Position numbers and translations under genes: made by a program
In this document: in pieces, positions 9,055-18,141 of the stretch
Layout of the letters: each line of letters begins with the position of its first letter
How positions within the stretch are numbered: the first letter of the stretch is position 1
Notes under the pieces: model-generated
The model's database searches: none
Seen by the model: the letters and a program-made list of their open reading frames with translations, nothing else
What the model was told of the DNA's origin: nothing
From: an uncultured Campylobacter sp.
Lineage (GTDB): Bacteria > Campylobacterota > Campylobacteria > Campylobacterales > Campylobacteraceae
Assembly: GCF_937996225.1 (NCBI RefSeq)
Contig: NZ_CALKTC010000010.1
Location: 1 to 64,000 of the forward strand
Length of the DNA stretch: 64,000 nt
Direction of reading: 5' to 3'

Positions 9055-10046
9055 CGCTTCCCCTCGTTTCGCGCGCTTTTGCGCGTCTAAATTTTAAGCT
9101 CTATAAAATCGTAAATTTTAATCCACAGCCCCGGTACGCGCTTTTGAAAAGCGATGCGGCTTTGAACGCTCGTCGCGAGACCTTAGAACTATCGCAGCTT
9201 TGAAAATTTCGCGCTTCCGAAAGCCTGCGAAGCTCGGAGCCTTGCAACCCAAAACCTCGCTAGATCAAACAGCTTGCGATCTTAAAAGCTCGCGCGATTT
9301 TAAAACCGCTGCACTCTTATGCCGCACACACACACCGCGGCTATTTAAAGCTGCGCCTAAAGGCAGCCGCGGCGGATTTAAAATTTTGAAATTTCATAGA
9401 GCTTGAAATTTCGCTAAGGCTTAGAATTCTTTAAAATTTTAAGCCCGCCCATTAAAATTTAGCGCTACAAGCTCGGGCAGTAAATTTTGCACCCGAGCTG
9501 CGGCGAGCGAACCTTTCTAAACTTAAACCGAAGCGTCACGATTTGAAATTTTTCAAACGCCTTAAACAATGAGCCGAATGCCGTGGCATTTAAATTTAAC
9601 GCTCGCTCGCTGTTTCGCAAACGGTGCGTCCGTCACGCTAAATTTAATGCGGCTCGACTTCCGCGCCGTGCCTTGAAATTTTACGCCGCTGAGCTCTATG
9701 GTTTAAAATTTTACGTATCGAAATTTCACGCCGCAAATTTAGCGCCCAATCGCAAGGCTCAAATTTTAAAATAAAATTTCACGGCGAATTGCAAAGTTAA
9801 AAATTTCAAAATGAAATTCCAGAGCTAAAATTTAAATCCAAAATTCCAAGCCGCATTCTCAAAAGCTCAAATTTAAAAACGTTGCCCTAAGGATGAAATT
9901 TTAAAATTTCACGCCTCAGACGCGCTGTACCGATAAACCTAGACGAACCGCAGTGAGCCCAGCGCGACGAAACACGAAACCGCAGAACTAAGCCACGCGC
10001 CGTAGCGGCTTTTAACCACTTTAACCGGCTAGGCGCCCCGCAGCTC
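9055..10046. repeat. 1-kb RAATTY-rich spacer between ispG and dnaB
   Basis: No gene with a ribosome binding site or recognisable product is visible. The sequence consists of short GC-rich pieces separated by AT palindromes of the RAATTY class (AAATTT, GAATTT, AAATTC), densest from about 9380 to 9920. The small open frames inside it translate to repeated Lys-Phe-Asn/His-Ala strings that only reflect the repeat. It must hold the dnaB promoter, which I could not pin down. Confidence 0.6.
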
Positions 10047-11114
10047 TCACGCTTCTTCGCGAGCCCGCACCTCGTCCTCGACCTCTTGCAAAAACCGCTC
10101 CACGAGCTTGCTCTCCTCTAGTTTGGCGACCACTTCGCCGTGGCGCATCACGATGCCGCGCCCGTTGCCGAACGCGATCGCTACGTCCGCGCCCTTCGCC
10201 TCGCCGATCGCATTTACGACGCAGCCCATGACGCTGATATTTAGCGGCGTTTTGATGTGCGCGGTTTTTTCTTCGACGATTTTGATCGCGCTTAGCAGAT
10301 CGCTTTGCAAACGCCCGCAGGTAGGGCACGAGATGATATTGACGCCGCTTTTTTGCACGCCCGCGTCCTGCAGGATCGCGCGCGCGACGCGGATCTCCTC
10401 CTCAAGCTCGCCCGTGATGCTCACGCGCATCGTATCGCCGATCCCCTCCATTAGAAGCGTGCCCAGCGCGATCGCGCTTTTGATGCTTGCGTGAAATTTA
10501 GTCCCCGCCTCAGTCACGCCCAGATGAAAAGGATACTCGCATAGCGGGCGCAGCGCACGATACGCAGCCACCGTGCTCGGCGCGTCCGAAGTCTTAAGCG
10601 AGATCGCAATATCGCTAAAGTCCTCATCCTGCAGCAGCGCGGCGTTATACAGCGCGCTTTGCACCATCGCCTCCACGCTGCGGCCGTACTTTTGCTCGAA
10701 CTGCTCCTCGAGTGAGCCCAAATTTACGCCGATGCGGATAGGTAGGCTGCGAGCTTTGCATGCGCGCACGACCTCTTTAATACGCTCCTTGCCGCCGATA
10801 TTGCCGGGATTGATGCGGATGGCATCGACAAACTCCGCGACCTGCAACGCCAAGCGAAAATTAAAATGGATGTCCGCTACGATGGGAAGCGGCGAGCTTC
10901 TTTTGATACGTGCGAGCGCATCCGCGTCCGCCTTATCGAGCACGGCGCAGCGCACGATGTCGCAGCCGGCGAAATACAGGCGGTTTATCTGCTCTAGCGT
11001 GCCCTCCACGTCTTTAGTCTTAGAAAAGCTCATCGACTGCACGGAGATGGGCGCGCCGCCGCCGATTTTGACGGAGCCGACGGAGATTTGGCGGGTCGGA
11101 TAGCGATTTTTCAA
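10047..11114 (-). CDS. ispG: 4-hydroxy-3-methylbut-2-enyl diphosphate synthase
   Basis: This is the [4Fe-4S] enzyme of the MEP isoprenoid pathway, converting methylerythritol cyclodiphosphate to HMBPP. The 355-residue length is typical. The N-terminal TIM-barrel (RQISVGSVKIGGGAPISVQSM) and the C-terminal cluster domain are visible. The cluster ligands are in ISCPTCGR near residue 261-268 and in VMGCVVNAIGEA near 295. The pathway enzyme ispE is also in this window. The frame ends in an acidic EVEDEVRAREEA tail. The gene stands apart from dnaB by a 1-kb spacer, so it is probably transcribed alone. Identification is secure. Confidence 0.97.
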   Translation of the reverse strand: MKNRYPTRQISVGSVKIGGGAPISVQSMSFSKTKDVEGTLEQINRLYFAGCDIVRCAVLDKADADALARIKRSSPLPIVADIHFNFRLALQVAEFVDAIRINPGNIGGKERIKEVVRACKARSLPIRIGVNLGSLEEQFEQKYGRSVEAMVQSALYNAALLQDEDFSDIAISLKTSDAPSTVAAYRALRPLCEYPFHLGVTEAGTKFHASIKSAIALGTLLMEGIGDTMRVSITGELEEEIRVARAILQDAGVQKSGVNIISCPTCGRLQSDLLSAIKIVEEKTAHIKTPLNISVMGCVVNAIGEAKGADVAIAFGNGRGIVMRHGEVVAKLEESKLVERFLQEVEDEVRAREEA

Positions 11115-11743
11115 ATTTAAGCCTTTAGAATTTTTTGCGCTATTTTATTCAAAACGGGGTTAAAATTTAATAATTCGCACTCGCTAGCCGCCGTAGAATT
11201 TTGCCTGCAGGATTTTACCCACTAAATTTTGCTTTCGCACTTACGAAAAATTTCATTTCGCTGCGAAATTTGAGCAAATAGAGTTCTATAAAATTTCGCC
11301 ATCTAATAAAATTCTAAAAATTCCAGCAGCAAGCGAAACTTTACAAAATTTGATGGCAAGCGAAATTTAATAAACCACGCAGCTAAGCAAAATTTCGCGA
11401 ACTTGGCAAGCAAGCGAAGTCCTGCGACGTAAAATTACAAAATTAAGCTTTTGAAATTTCCGCGAAATTTTACCCACAGTATCGTCGTAGCGCTCGCTCG
11501 CGCAAAAAGAGTGCAGCATGGTTTATCCTAGCAGCGCGGCATGCAGCCGTGAAATTCAAAGCAAGTAGATGAAATATGAACATTCTATCTTTAATTGCAG
11601 CATTAGGGCATTGTTTCGCACGGCGGCAAAGCCGAAAAAACATCAGCGTTCGTGTTTACACACCGCGCCAGTATCGCGATCTTATAGAGGCAACAAAATT
11701 TAAACCGCCTACGCATATAAATTGCGCCGGCGTGCCGCCTAGG
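11115..11743. other. non-coding spacer upstream of ispG
   Basis: No gene is visible in about 630 bases. The part next to ispG (about 11115-11470) has many AAATTT, AAATTC and GAATTC words separated by roughly 10-20 bases. The remaining part lacks them and shows no obvious hairpin or RNA gene. Confidence 0.5.
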
Positions 11744-12808
11744 CTAGCGCACTAGCTCCATATTCACCTTGACCCTGCTCATCTTGTCCTGCAGCATATC
11801 CATCACCGACTCATTGCGCGACGAAGCGTCATCCGTCGGGGCTTCGTGCTGCTGCCACTTGCTTTTCGGCGCGGCGGGGCCCCACTGCGACGAAAATATC
11901 AGCCCGCGCTTTTTCTCGGTCTCAGGCGCAGGCTCGTAAGGCTGTGGAGCGGGCTTCGCCCAACGCTCATCATAACGCATCGCAGCACCTTGCCCTAGCG
12001 CATTACCCCGCTTTGGCGACGACATCTTACTAAGCGCGCTACCGCCAGAGCGCCCTATCGCACGGCTAGAGCGAGCAGATGTGGGAAGATAGGGCGCGCG
12101 AGCATTTTGACGAGCCGTATACTTCGTGGCGCTCGAATGAGATGCAGCTGTATGCCCCATAGCGCCAGAACGAGTTGCACTATAGCCGTAGCGAGCTTGC
12201 GGCTGTGCAATTCGAGTCGTCGTTAATTTTCGAGCTTGTGCGTCTACGGTTTTGCCGGTCTGCTCATCCGCGCCTCCGTGAGTTTGCGCGCTTACGCTTC
12301 TCCGCATATCTGCGCCTCTGTAAGTTTGCTCCGTATCGCGGGCGTTTGGCACCTCATCCTCATAAATACGGGTCTTTGGCAAACGCATCAGCGTCGCGAC
12401 TAGGCTCTTGCTAGCTCCATTCTGACTGCCTGATTGACTAGCCGGGCGCCTAGGTGCTTTATTTCTCGCAGAATGCGATGCGAAATTTTGCCCGGGATTT
12501 TTAGTAAAATTTTTCGTACTTTTTCGCGTGGAATTTTTAGTAGAATTTCCAGATGCGCGCGTATTTTTTGTGAGCTTGGAATTTGAAAGACTTTTAGCAT
12601 TTGTAGGTTTTTTAGCATGTGGCTCGGCAGAGGATCTTGCCGCTATATTTTTACTCGAATGATCTTTGGCTCGCAGATTTTGAGATGAAATTTTATATTT
12701 ATGGTTCTGCTGCGCGGCGGTAGATTTGTGGCTTTGCTGCGCGGCAAAAGCGCCAGAAAAGCTCGTCAAAATGAACACAATTAAAAAGATACGAGCTAAA
12801 TTTTTCAT
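11744..12808 (-). CDS. cationic low-complexity exported protein
   Basis: A signal peptide (MKNLARIFLIVFILTSFSGAFA) is followed by about 330 residues dominated by Ser, Ala, Arg, Lys, Thr, Asn and Gln, with strongly positive charge and no recognised domain. The only ordered-looking part is the C-terminal 50 residues (SSQWGPAAPK, then MLQDKMSRVKVNMEL, a possible amphipathic helix). I chose ATG 12808 because AAAGGA lies upstream and the signal peptide begins there. It is flanked by long spacers. Around residues 85-115 the coding DNA carries AAATTT/GAATTT words like those of the spacers. I do not recognise the protein; a periplasmic or envelope-associated role is only a guess. Confidence 0.65.
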   Translation of the reverse strand: MKNLARIFLIVFILTSFSGAFAAQQSHKSTAAQQNHKYKISSQNLRAKDHSSKNIAARSSAEPHAKKPTNAKSLSNSKLTKNTRASGNSTKNSTRKSTKNFTKNPGQNFASHSARNKAPRRPASQSGSQNGASKSLVATLMRLPKTRIYEDEVPNARDTEQTYRGADMRRSVSAQTHGGADEQTGKTVDAQARKLTTTRIAQPQARYGYSATRSGAMGHTAASHSSATKYTARQNARAPYLPTSARSSRAIGRSGGSALSKMSSPKRGNALGQGAAMRYDERWAKPAPQPYEPAPETEKKRGLIFSSQWGPAAPKSKWQQHEAPTDDASSRNESVMDMLQDKMSRVKVNMELVR

Positions 12809-13394
12809 CGTTTTCCTTTCCATGGATTTTAGGCGAAATTTAGCAAAGCTTAGATTAAGCCGCGTTAAATTTAATGAGTGAGGCTATGAAATCTCAGCTC
12901 TAATTCAAAGCCGTATCGCCAAACAAAAGGCTAAGCTTTAAAAATTCCGCAGCTAGGATTCTGTTTGGCAATAGAATTTTATCACACTAAAAATATGACG
13001 CCACGAAAAAATTTTATCTTGTAAGTGTTTAAGAAGGAGAGCTAAAAAATTTTAAAGTTTTAGAATTCTGCGCTTAGATTTTGAGTGGCAAGTCAGAATT
13101 TAAGGTAAAAAGCAATCTCAGATAAAGCTTTTAAATTAAGGGGTAAAGCGGCAAAACCGTAAATTTGCGGTGAGATACGAAATTTATAAGATCATGCAGT
13201 GACTAAAAATCACACCGCTTAATCGCTAATTCATAATAAATCGCCGCGCTTCAGACGTATCTAAAAACGCGGCGCATATCATTTTAGCGGCGTGTAGCTA
13301 CAATATCGCCGCACAAAGGCATTGCGGGGGCACCGTAAAATCTCACCACGCCGTTGCAATGGCATAGGAGCGCCGAATGACGCTCCTATGAGGG
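12809..13394. other. non-coding region between groEL and the cationic protein gene
   Basis: About 590 bases without a gene. It contains the presumed promoter of the cationic exported protein, several RAATTY words, a CGCCGCG/CGCGGCG inverted repeat (about 13242-13274) and the perfect stem-loop just after groEL that is listed separately. Confidence 0.5.
13363..13390 (-). terminator. perfect stem-loop 3' of groEL
   Basis: CATAGGAGCG (13363-13372) and CGCTCCTATG (13381-13390) form a perfect 10-bp stem with an 8-base loop, starting five bases after the groEL stop codon. No U-run follows, so it may stabilise the message end instead of acting as a classical terminator. Confidence 0.55.
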
Positions 13395-15032
13395 CTACAT
13401 CATTCCGCCCATGCCACCCATTCCGCCCATATCAGGCATTGGAGGCATTGCAGGTTTCTCCTCTTTAATCTCGCTGACGGTCGCTTCGGTCGTTAGAAGC
13501 AGGCTTGCGACGGAGACCGCGTTTTGAAGCGCGATACGCTCAACCTTGACTGGATCGATGATACCTGCCTCAAACATATTGACGTACTCGCCGTTTGCGG
13601 CGTTGAAGCCAAATTTTTTGTCTGAGCCCTGCTCGACCTTATTTGCTACGACACCCGCGTCAAATCCCGCATTCTCTGCGATCTGGCGAAGTGGAGCGAA
13701 AAGCGCGCGCTTAACGATGTCCGCACCGATAAGCTCGTCGCCGCTTAGAGCTAGCTTTACGCTAAGTCCAGCTCTGATTAGCGCAGCGCCGCCGCCGATT
13801 ACGATACCCTCGTCTACGGCTGCTTTGGTTGCGTTTAGAGCATCGTCCACGCGGTCTTTTTTCTCTTTCATCTCGGTTTCGGTCGCAGCGCCCACCTTGA
13901 TAACCGCAACGCCACCGCTAAGCTTAGCCATGCGCTCTTGAAGCTTCTCTTTGTCGTAATCGCTCGTAGTCTCTGCGATCTGAGCTTTGATCTGCGAAAC
14001 GCGCGCATCGATATCTTTTTTCTTGCCCGCGCCGCCCACGATAGTTGTGTTATCTTTGTCGATCACGATGCGCTCGGCTTGTCCAAGATCAGCCATGGAG
14101 GCGCTTTCTAGCGTTCTGCCAAGCTCTTCACTGATGACGGTGCCACCCGTTAAAATCGCGATATCTTCAAGCATCGCCTTTCTGCGATCGCCAAATCCTG
14201 GGGCCTTAACCGCGGAGATGTTTAGCACGCCGCGAAGTTTATTTACGACCAAGGTCGCAAGCGCCTCGCCCTCGATATCCTCGGCGATGATTAGAAGCGG
14301 TTTGCCGCTTTTTTGAACCTGCTCCAAAACCGGAAGTAGATCTTTTAAATTTGTAATTTTTTTGTCAAATAGAAGCACTAGTGGAGAAGCTAGCTCGACT
14401 AGCATTTTCTCGGCATTTGTAATGAAATATGGGCTTAGATAGCCGCGGTCAAACTGCATTCCCTCGACTACGTTTAACTCATCGTTAATAGATTTTGCCT
14501 CTTCTACCGTGATAACGCCATCCTTGCCGACTCTTTCCATAGCGTCTGCGATCAGATCGCCCACCGCGCTGTCGTTATTAGCAGAGATCGTAGCGACCTG
14601 AGCGATCTCTTTTTTGCCACTTACTTTTTTAGAGGATTTTTTTAGCTCCTCGATAACCGCAGCGCTAAATTTATCCATACCGCGCTTAACTTCGATCGGA
14701 TTTGCGCCCGCAGTTACGTTGCGTAGGCCCTCTTTAAAGATCGCGTGAGCTAGCACGGTTGCTGTAGTAGTACCATCTCCTGCTTGATCGTTGGTTTTAC
14801 TCGCTACTTCGCGCACCAAAGAAGCGCCCATATTCTCGAGCGTATCTTTTAGCTCGATCTCTTTAGCCACGCTCACGCCGTCTTTTGTGATCGCAGGAGC
14901 GCCGAAGCTCTTTTGGATTAAGACATTGCGACCGCGAGGTCCCATCGTAACTTTTACAGCGTCGTTTAGCTTCCTAACGCCCGCGTAAAGCTTGTTTCTT
15001 GCGTCGTCTGAAAAAATAATCTCTTTTGCCAT
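13395..15032 (-). CDS. groEL: chaperonin GroEL
   Basis: It is the 60-kDa ring chaperonin subunit that folds proteins with GroES and ATP in the cytoplasm. The protein has 545 residues. ATP-binding motifs include VTMGPRGRNV and GDGTTTATVLA (about 85-95), and it ends in the typical GGMGGMGGMM tail. The reading frame can be extended two codons to a TTG, but ATG 15032 gives the conserved MAKEI start with AAGGA upstream. It follows groES by 12 bases and shares its promoter and CIRCE operator. Identification is certain. Confidence 0.98.
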   Translation of the reverse strand: MAKEIIFSDDARNKLYAGVRKLNDAVKVTMGPRGRNVLIQKSFGAPAITKDGVSVAKEIELKDTLENMGASLVREVASKTNDQAGDGTTTATVLAHAIFKEGLRNVTAGANPIEVKRGMDKFSAAVIEELKKSSKKVSGKKEIAQVATISANNDSAVGDLIADAMERVGKDGVITVEEAKSINDELNVVEGMQFDRGYLSPYFITNAEKMLVELASPLVLLFDKKITNLKDLLPVLEQVQKSGKPLLIIAEDIEGEALATLVVNKLRGVLNISAVKAPGFGDRRKAMLEDIAILTGGTVISEELGRTLESASMADLGQAERIVIDKDNTTIVGGAGKKKDIDARVSQIKAQIAETTSDYDKEKLQERMAKLSGGVAVIKVGAATETEMKEKKDRVDDALNATKAAVDEGIVIGGGAALIRAGLSVKLALSGDELIGADIVKRALFAPLRQIAENAGFDAGVVANKVEQGSDKKFGFNAANGEYVNMFEAGIIDPVKVERIALQNAVSVASLLLTTEATVSEIKEEKPAMPPMPDMGGMGGMGGMM

Positions 15033-15044
15033 TTTCAATCCTTT

Positions 15045-15308
15045 TTATTTAATTATGCCTAAAATATCTTCTAAATTTAAGATAAGGTATTTCTTATCGT
15101 CTAAGCTAATCTCGCTGCCTGCGTATTTTGCAAACGCTACGGTATCGCCATTTTTGACACCTTCACATTCGCTGCCGACGGCTACGATTTTACCGGTCGA
15201 AGGCTTCTCTTTTGAAGCATTGTCGGGGATGATGATGCCCGAAGCGGTCTTTTTAGTTTCCTCCTCGCGCTCGATTAGAACGCGCTTGCCAAGTGGTTGA
15301 AATTTCAT
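15045..15308 (-). CDS. groES: co-chaperonin GroES
   Basis: It is the 87-residue lid of the GroEL folding chamber. The start MKFQPLGKRVLIER, the mobile loop (residues about 17-30, KTASGIIIPDNA) and the GDTVAFAKYAG segment are all typical. ATG 15308 was chosen over an upstream in-frame ATG because AAGGA is correctly spaced and the conserved protein begins there; the longer start would lie too close to the CIRCE element. First gene of the groESL operon. Confidence 0.98.
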   Translation of the reverse strand: MKFQPLGKRVLIEREEETKKTASGIIIPDNASKEKPSTGKIVAVGSECEGVKNGDTVAFAKYAGSEISLDDKKYLILNLEDILGIIK

Positions 15309-15342
15309 TTCAGTCCTTTCTTTGATTTGTGATTTTCTAAAA

Positions 15343-15369
15343 TTGGCACTCAATGTGTTTGAGTGCCAA
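15343..15369 (-). promoter_or_regulatory. CIRCE operator of groESL
   Basis: TTGGCACTC (15343-15351), a 9-base spacer and GAGTGCCAA (15361-15369) form a perfect inverted repeat. It differs from the CIRCE consensus TTAGCACTC-N9-GAGTGCTAA by one symmetrical change in each arm. It covers the expected transcription start, so binding of the heat-shock repressor HrcA would block initiation. hrcA itself is not in this window. Confidence 0.93.
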
Positions 15370-15370
15370 G

Positions 15371-15399
15371 ATTATATGCAAAATTTATATTCTTGTCAA
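15371..15399 (-). promoter_or_regulatory. consensus sigma-70 promoter of groESL
   Basis: On the minus strand TTGACA (15394-15399) and TATAAT (15371-15376) are both perfect and separated by 17 bases. This is rare in Campylobacter, where the -35 is usually degenerate. A very strong promoter held down by the overlapping CIRCE repressor site is the expected design for a heat-shock operon. Confidence 0.9.
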
Positions 15400-15515
15400 T
15401 AGTTTATGAAAAATTTTTATAAAACTTTAGTGATTTAAACTCAAGTATTGAGATTTCAAACGTTAAATTTTAAGGGCTATAATACCCTCAAATTTTAAAT
15501 TTTTAAGGGGACGAA

Positions 15516-17762
15516 ATGAAAATTTTCGGCATAATCGCAGGAATTTTAATCCTGCTTATCGTAGGCGCCGGCTGCCTATTTTTCAGCGATTTTGGCAACA
15601 ATCTTACCAAGCCTTACATAGAAAATTTGATCAAAGAAAAAAGCGGCCTTGACGTGAAGCTCGATAAATTCGATCTAAATTTCGGCGATTTGGACATCAG
15701 CGCCAACGTAAATGATGCTGTGAGCGTAAACGTAAAGGGCAAATACTCGCTTTTTGCGCGCTCCTTCGATCTTAGCTACGACGCAAACGCGCACGATCTA
15801 GCCAAACTCGGCATAAAAACGAGCGAAGGGCTAAGCCTCAAGGGGCAAATTTTAGGCGATCTTGGCAAATTCGGCATCAACGGCAGCGGACGGATTTTTG
15901 ATAGCAACGTAAAATTTTTAGCAAATTTAAAAGACCTCAAGCCGCTTGATCTGCAAATCGACGCTAAAGCTCTAAACATCGAAAAAGCTCTTGCCGTGGC
16001 TTCGCTACCGATCTACGCCAAAGGAAATATCGATGTGCTCTCGGACATCAAGGCTGGAGGCAGCGGCGCAGAGGGCAACGCGAGCATCAAAAGCTCAAAT
16101 TTGATCCTAAACGAATCTGCGTTTAAAGATATGAATATCTCCATCCCAAAGGGCGTGCAGATCACGCTAAACTCGGACATCACGGCGCAAAATGACGTCC
16201 TGCGAGCAGCAAGCAAAATTGATTCGACGCTGGGCAAGATCAGCGCCGAAAAATCGGAATTTAATCTGAAAAGCAAAATTTTAAACTCTGATTTTAATCT
16301 GAATTTGCCCGATTTAGCGAAGCTCGAAAGCCTTATCGGGCGCAAAATTTCTGGCGACGTTAAAGCAAACGGAAATTTAAAGACCGATTTTTCTACGCTT
16401 GAACTTTCAAACTCGCAAATTTCAGCGTTTAAAGACGCACTTAAAGCGGATGCGGAGGCTAAATACGATCTGAAAAACAAAAACGGCGAGCTGTCCGCGA
16501 AGCTAAATGCAAACGATCTAGCCGCGCTGCAAAACGTCCTGGGAGTGAAGCTGCAAGGCAAAGCAAACGGCGAGCTTAGCGCAGCTCTAGCGCAAAATGA
16601 GCTTAAAAATCTAAGCTTAAATCTAAACGCGATGGGCGGCAACCTGAATGCGAGCGGAAATTTAAGCGATCTAAAGCTTAAAGCGAGCAATCTAAATCTG
16701 GCTGTGCTTTCGGCTCTGTTTTATGGCAATGCGATCGGAAACGGCGCGATAAACGGCGATGCGAAGTTAAGCTTAAAGGACGGTATCAACGGCACGGCGC
16801 AAATTTCGCTCGCTAACGGCGTGATTTTTAAGAAATTTTTAGACGGCGCGACGGACAAGAACTTCCCGAGCGATCTAAAAGCGGACGCGCAGGCGCAGAC
16901 AAATATCAAAAATTCCATCGCGACCTTTAGCGCAAGTGCAAACTCCGATCTGGCGCAGCTTCAGAGCTTAAACGGCACCTACGAGCTCAAAAACAAAGCG
17001 CTTAAGGCAAACTACGCGCTGCTGATCCCAAGCCTGCAGCGTTTGGAATTCTTACTCGGTCGCAGGTTAAACGGCAAGCTCGCCGCTACCGGCGAGCTTT
17101 CGCACGATGGCAAGAGCCTGTTTGCGACCATAAATTCCAAGATCGCGGGCGGCGAGCTGAACGGACAGATCGCGGGCGATGAGGCAAATTTTAAAATCCA
17201 AAATTTCATCGTAAAAGAGCTTACGACGCTTCTAAATATCGATCACGTCTACGACGGCACGGGCAATGCGAATCTTACGTATAATACCAGCTCGCACAGC
17301 GGAAAATTTGACACGATCATCAACAACGGCCGCCTTCCTAGCGGCGGATTGATCGATAAAATCGGTAAAATTTTAGGCCGCGATCTAGGCGGCGAGGTCT
17401 ATAACGACGCCAAAGTAAACGGCACGATCAAGCAAAATTTAATCAATTTCAACGCCGATATGAGCGCGCAAAAAAGCAAGCTAAACGTAACGGACGGCAC
17501 GCTGGATAGTAAAACGGGCGCGATTTCGGTGCCGGTTAAGGCAAACATCGAAAAAGCCGATCTTGAAATAAACATCACCGGCACGATTAAAGAGCCGAAA
17601 TACAATATCCAATCGGACTATCTAAAGGGCAAACTCGACAAGCAGATCGGCAAGGGCATCGACAAGCTTTTCGGCGTGAAAAAGGACGATAATAGCAGCA
17701 AAAATGACGCGAAAAAGGAGCAATCAGACGCGATTAAAGGGCTGATAAATGGGCTATTTTAG
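15516..17762 (+). CDS. AsmA-like envelope protein
   Basis: The 748-residue protein has one N-terminal membrane helix (IFGIIAGILILLIVGAGCLFF) and a long periplasmic part made of repeating short beta segments. Typical pieces are GDLDISANVND, GNLKTDFSTLELSNSQIS and VPVKANIEKADLEINITGTIKEPKY. This is the architecture of AsmA/TamB-type proteins, thought to carry lipids between the inner and outer membranes. AAGGGGACGAA precedes the ATG. It is transcribed divergently from groESL and has no operon partner. A hairpin (AATGGGCT/AGCCCATT, 17749-17768) overlaps its stop codon. Family membership is inferred from fold pattern and topology; the substrate is unknown. Confidence 0.7.
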   Translation: MKIFGIIAGILILLIVGAGCLFFSDFGNNLTKPYIENLIKEKSGLDVKLDKFDLNFGDLDISANVNDAVSVNVKGKYSLFARSFDLSYDANAHDLAKLGIKTSEGLSLKGQILGDLGKFGINGSGRIFDSNVKFLANLKDLKPLDLQIDAKALNIEKALAVASLPIYAKGNIDVLSDIKAGGSGAEGNASIKSSNLILNESAFKDMNISIPKGVQITLNSDITAQNDVLRAASKIDSTLGKISAEKSEFNLKSKILNSDFNLNLPDLAKLESLIGRKISGDVKANGNLKTDFSTLELSNSQISAFKDALKADAEAKYDLKNKNGELSAKLNANDLAALQNVLGVKLQGKANGELSAALAQNELKNLSLNLNAMGGNLNASGNLSDLKLKASNLNLAVLSALFYGNAIGNGAINGDAKLSLKDGINGTAQISLANGVIFKKFLDGATDKNFPSDLKADAQAQTNIKNSIATFSASANSDLAQLQSLNGTYELKNKALKANYALLIPSLQRLEFLLGRRLNGKLAATGELSHDGKSLFATINSKIAGGELNGQIAGDEANFKIQNFIVKELTTLLNIDHVYDGTGNANLTYNTSSHSGKFDTIINNGRLPSGGLIDKIGKILGRDLGGEVYNDAKVNGTIKQNLINFNADMSAQKSKLNVTDGTLDSKTGAISVPVKANIEKADLEINITGTIKEPKYNIQSDYLKGKLDKQIGKGIDKLFGVKKDDNSSKNDAKKEQSDAIKGLINGLF

Positions 17763-18141
17763 CCCATTCGCTCCCATTTGGCGTTTGAAATTTATGGATA
17801 CTGCTAAACGAGCGCGAGATTTGAAATTTTGAAATCTCGCGCAGTTTAAATTTTGAAATTTTATGCAGTTTAAAATTTAGAATTTTGCACTTGCCGGCAT
17901 AGCCGAAGCCTAAAAATTTTAAAGCAGGACGCGCACTACTTATCAAAATTTTAAATCTCGTTTCGGTCTGTATTTTAATGACGCTCTGAATTTATCGCCG
18001 TAAGCTTATCCTGCTTGCGCCGCCGCTATCCGCAATGAAATGCACGCCGCAAGCCTAGCCCCTTTTAAAATACTTCGTATCAATACTGCGTGCCGTGTTT
18101 TCAGGTTATCCAATGCTAATTAAAATTTCGCGGCGCAATGT
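17763..18141. repeat. RAATTY-rich spacer
   Basis: No gene is seen. Between about 17785 and 17955 AAATTT, GAATTT and related words recur every 10-25 bases, some as TTTGAAATTTTGAAAT blocks. The rest is ordinary spacer between two convergent genes. Confidence 0.5.

Noticed and set aside
9055..10046. Several small ORFs in the ispG-dnaB spacer
   Set aside because: They have no ribosome binding sites, no recognisable motifs and repetitive Lys/Phe/Asn/Ala composition caused by the repeats.
10021..10329. Arg-rich 102-residue frame on the minus strand inside ispG
   Set aside because: It is a shadow of ispG in another frame, with composition expected from GC-rich coding DNA.
13200..13394. Small structured RNA (SRP RNA, 6S RNA or tRNA) downstream of groEL
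   Set aside because: Hairpins exist, but the SRP RNA tip, tRNA T-loop and 6S features were not found.
15033..15038. Longer GroEL starting at TTG 15038 (MKMAKEI)
   Set aside because: The conserved protein starts MAKEI and the AAGGA spacing fits ATG 15032.
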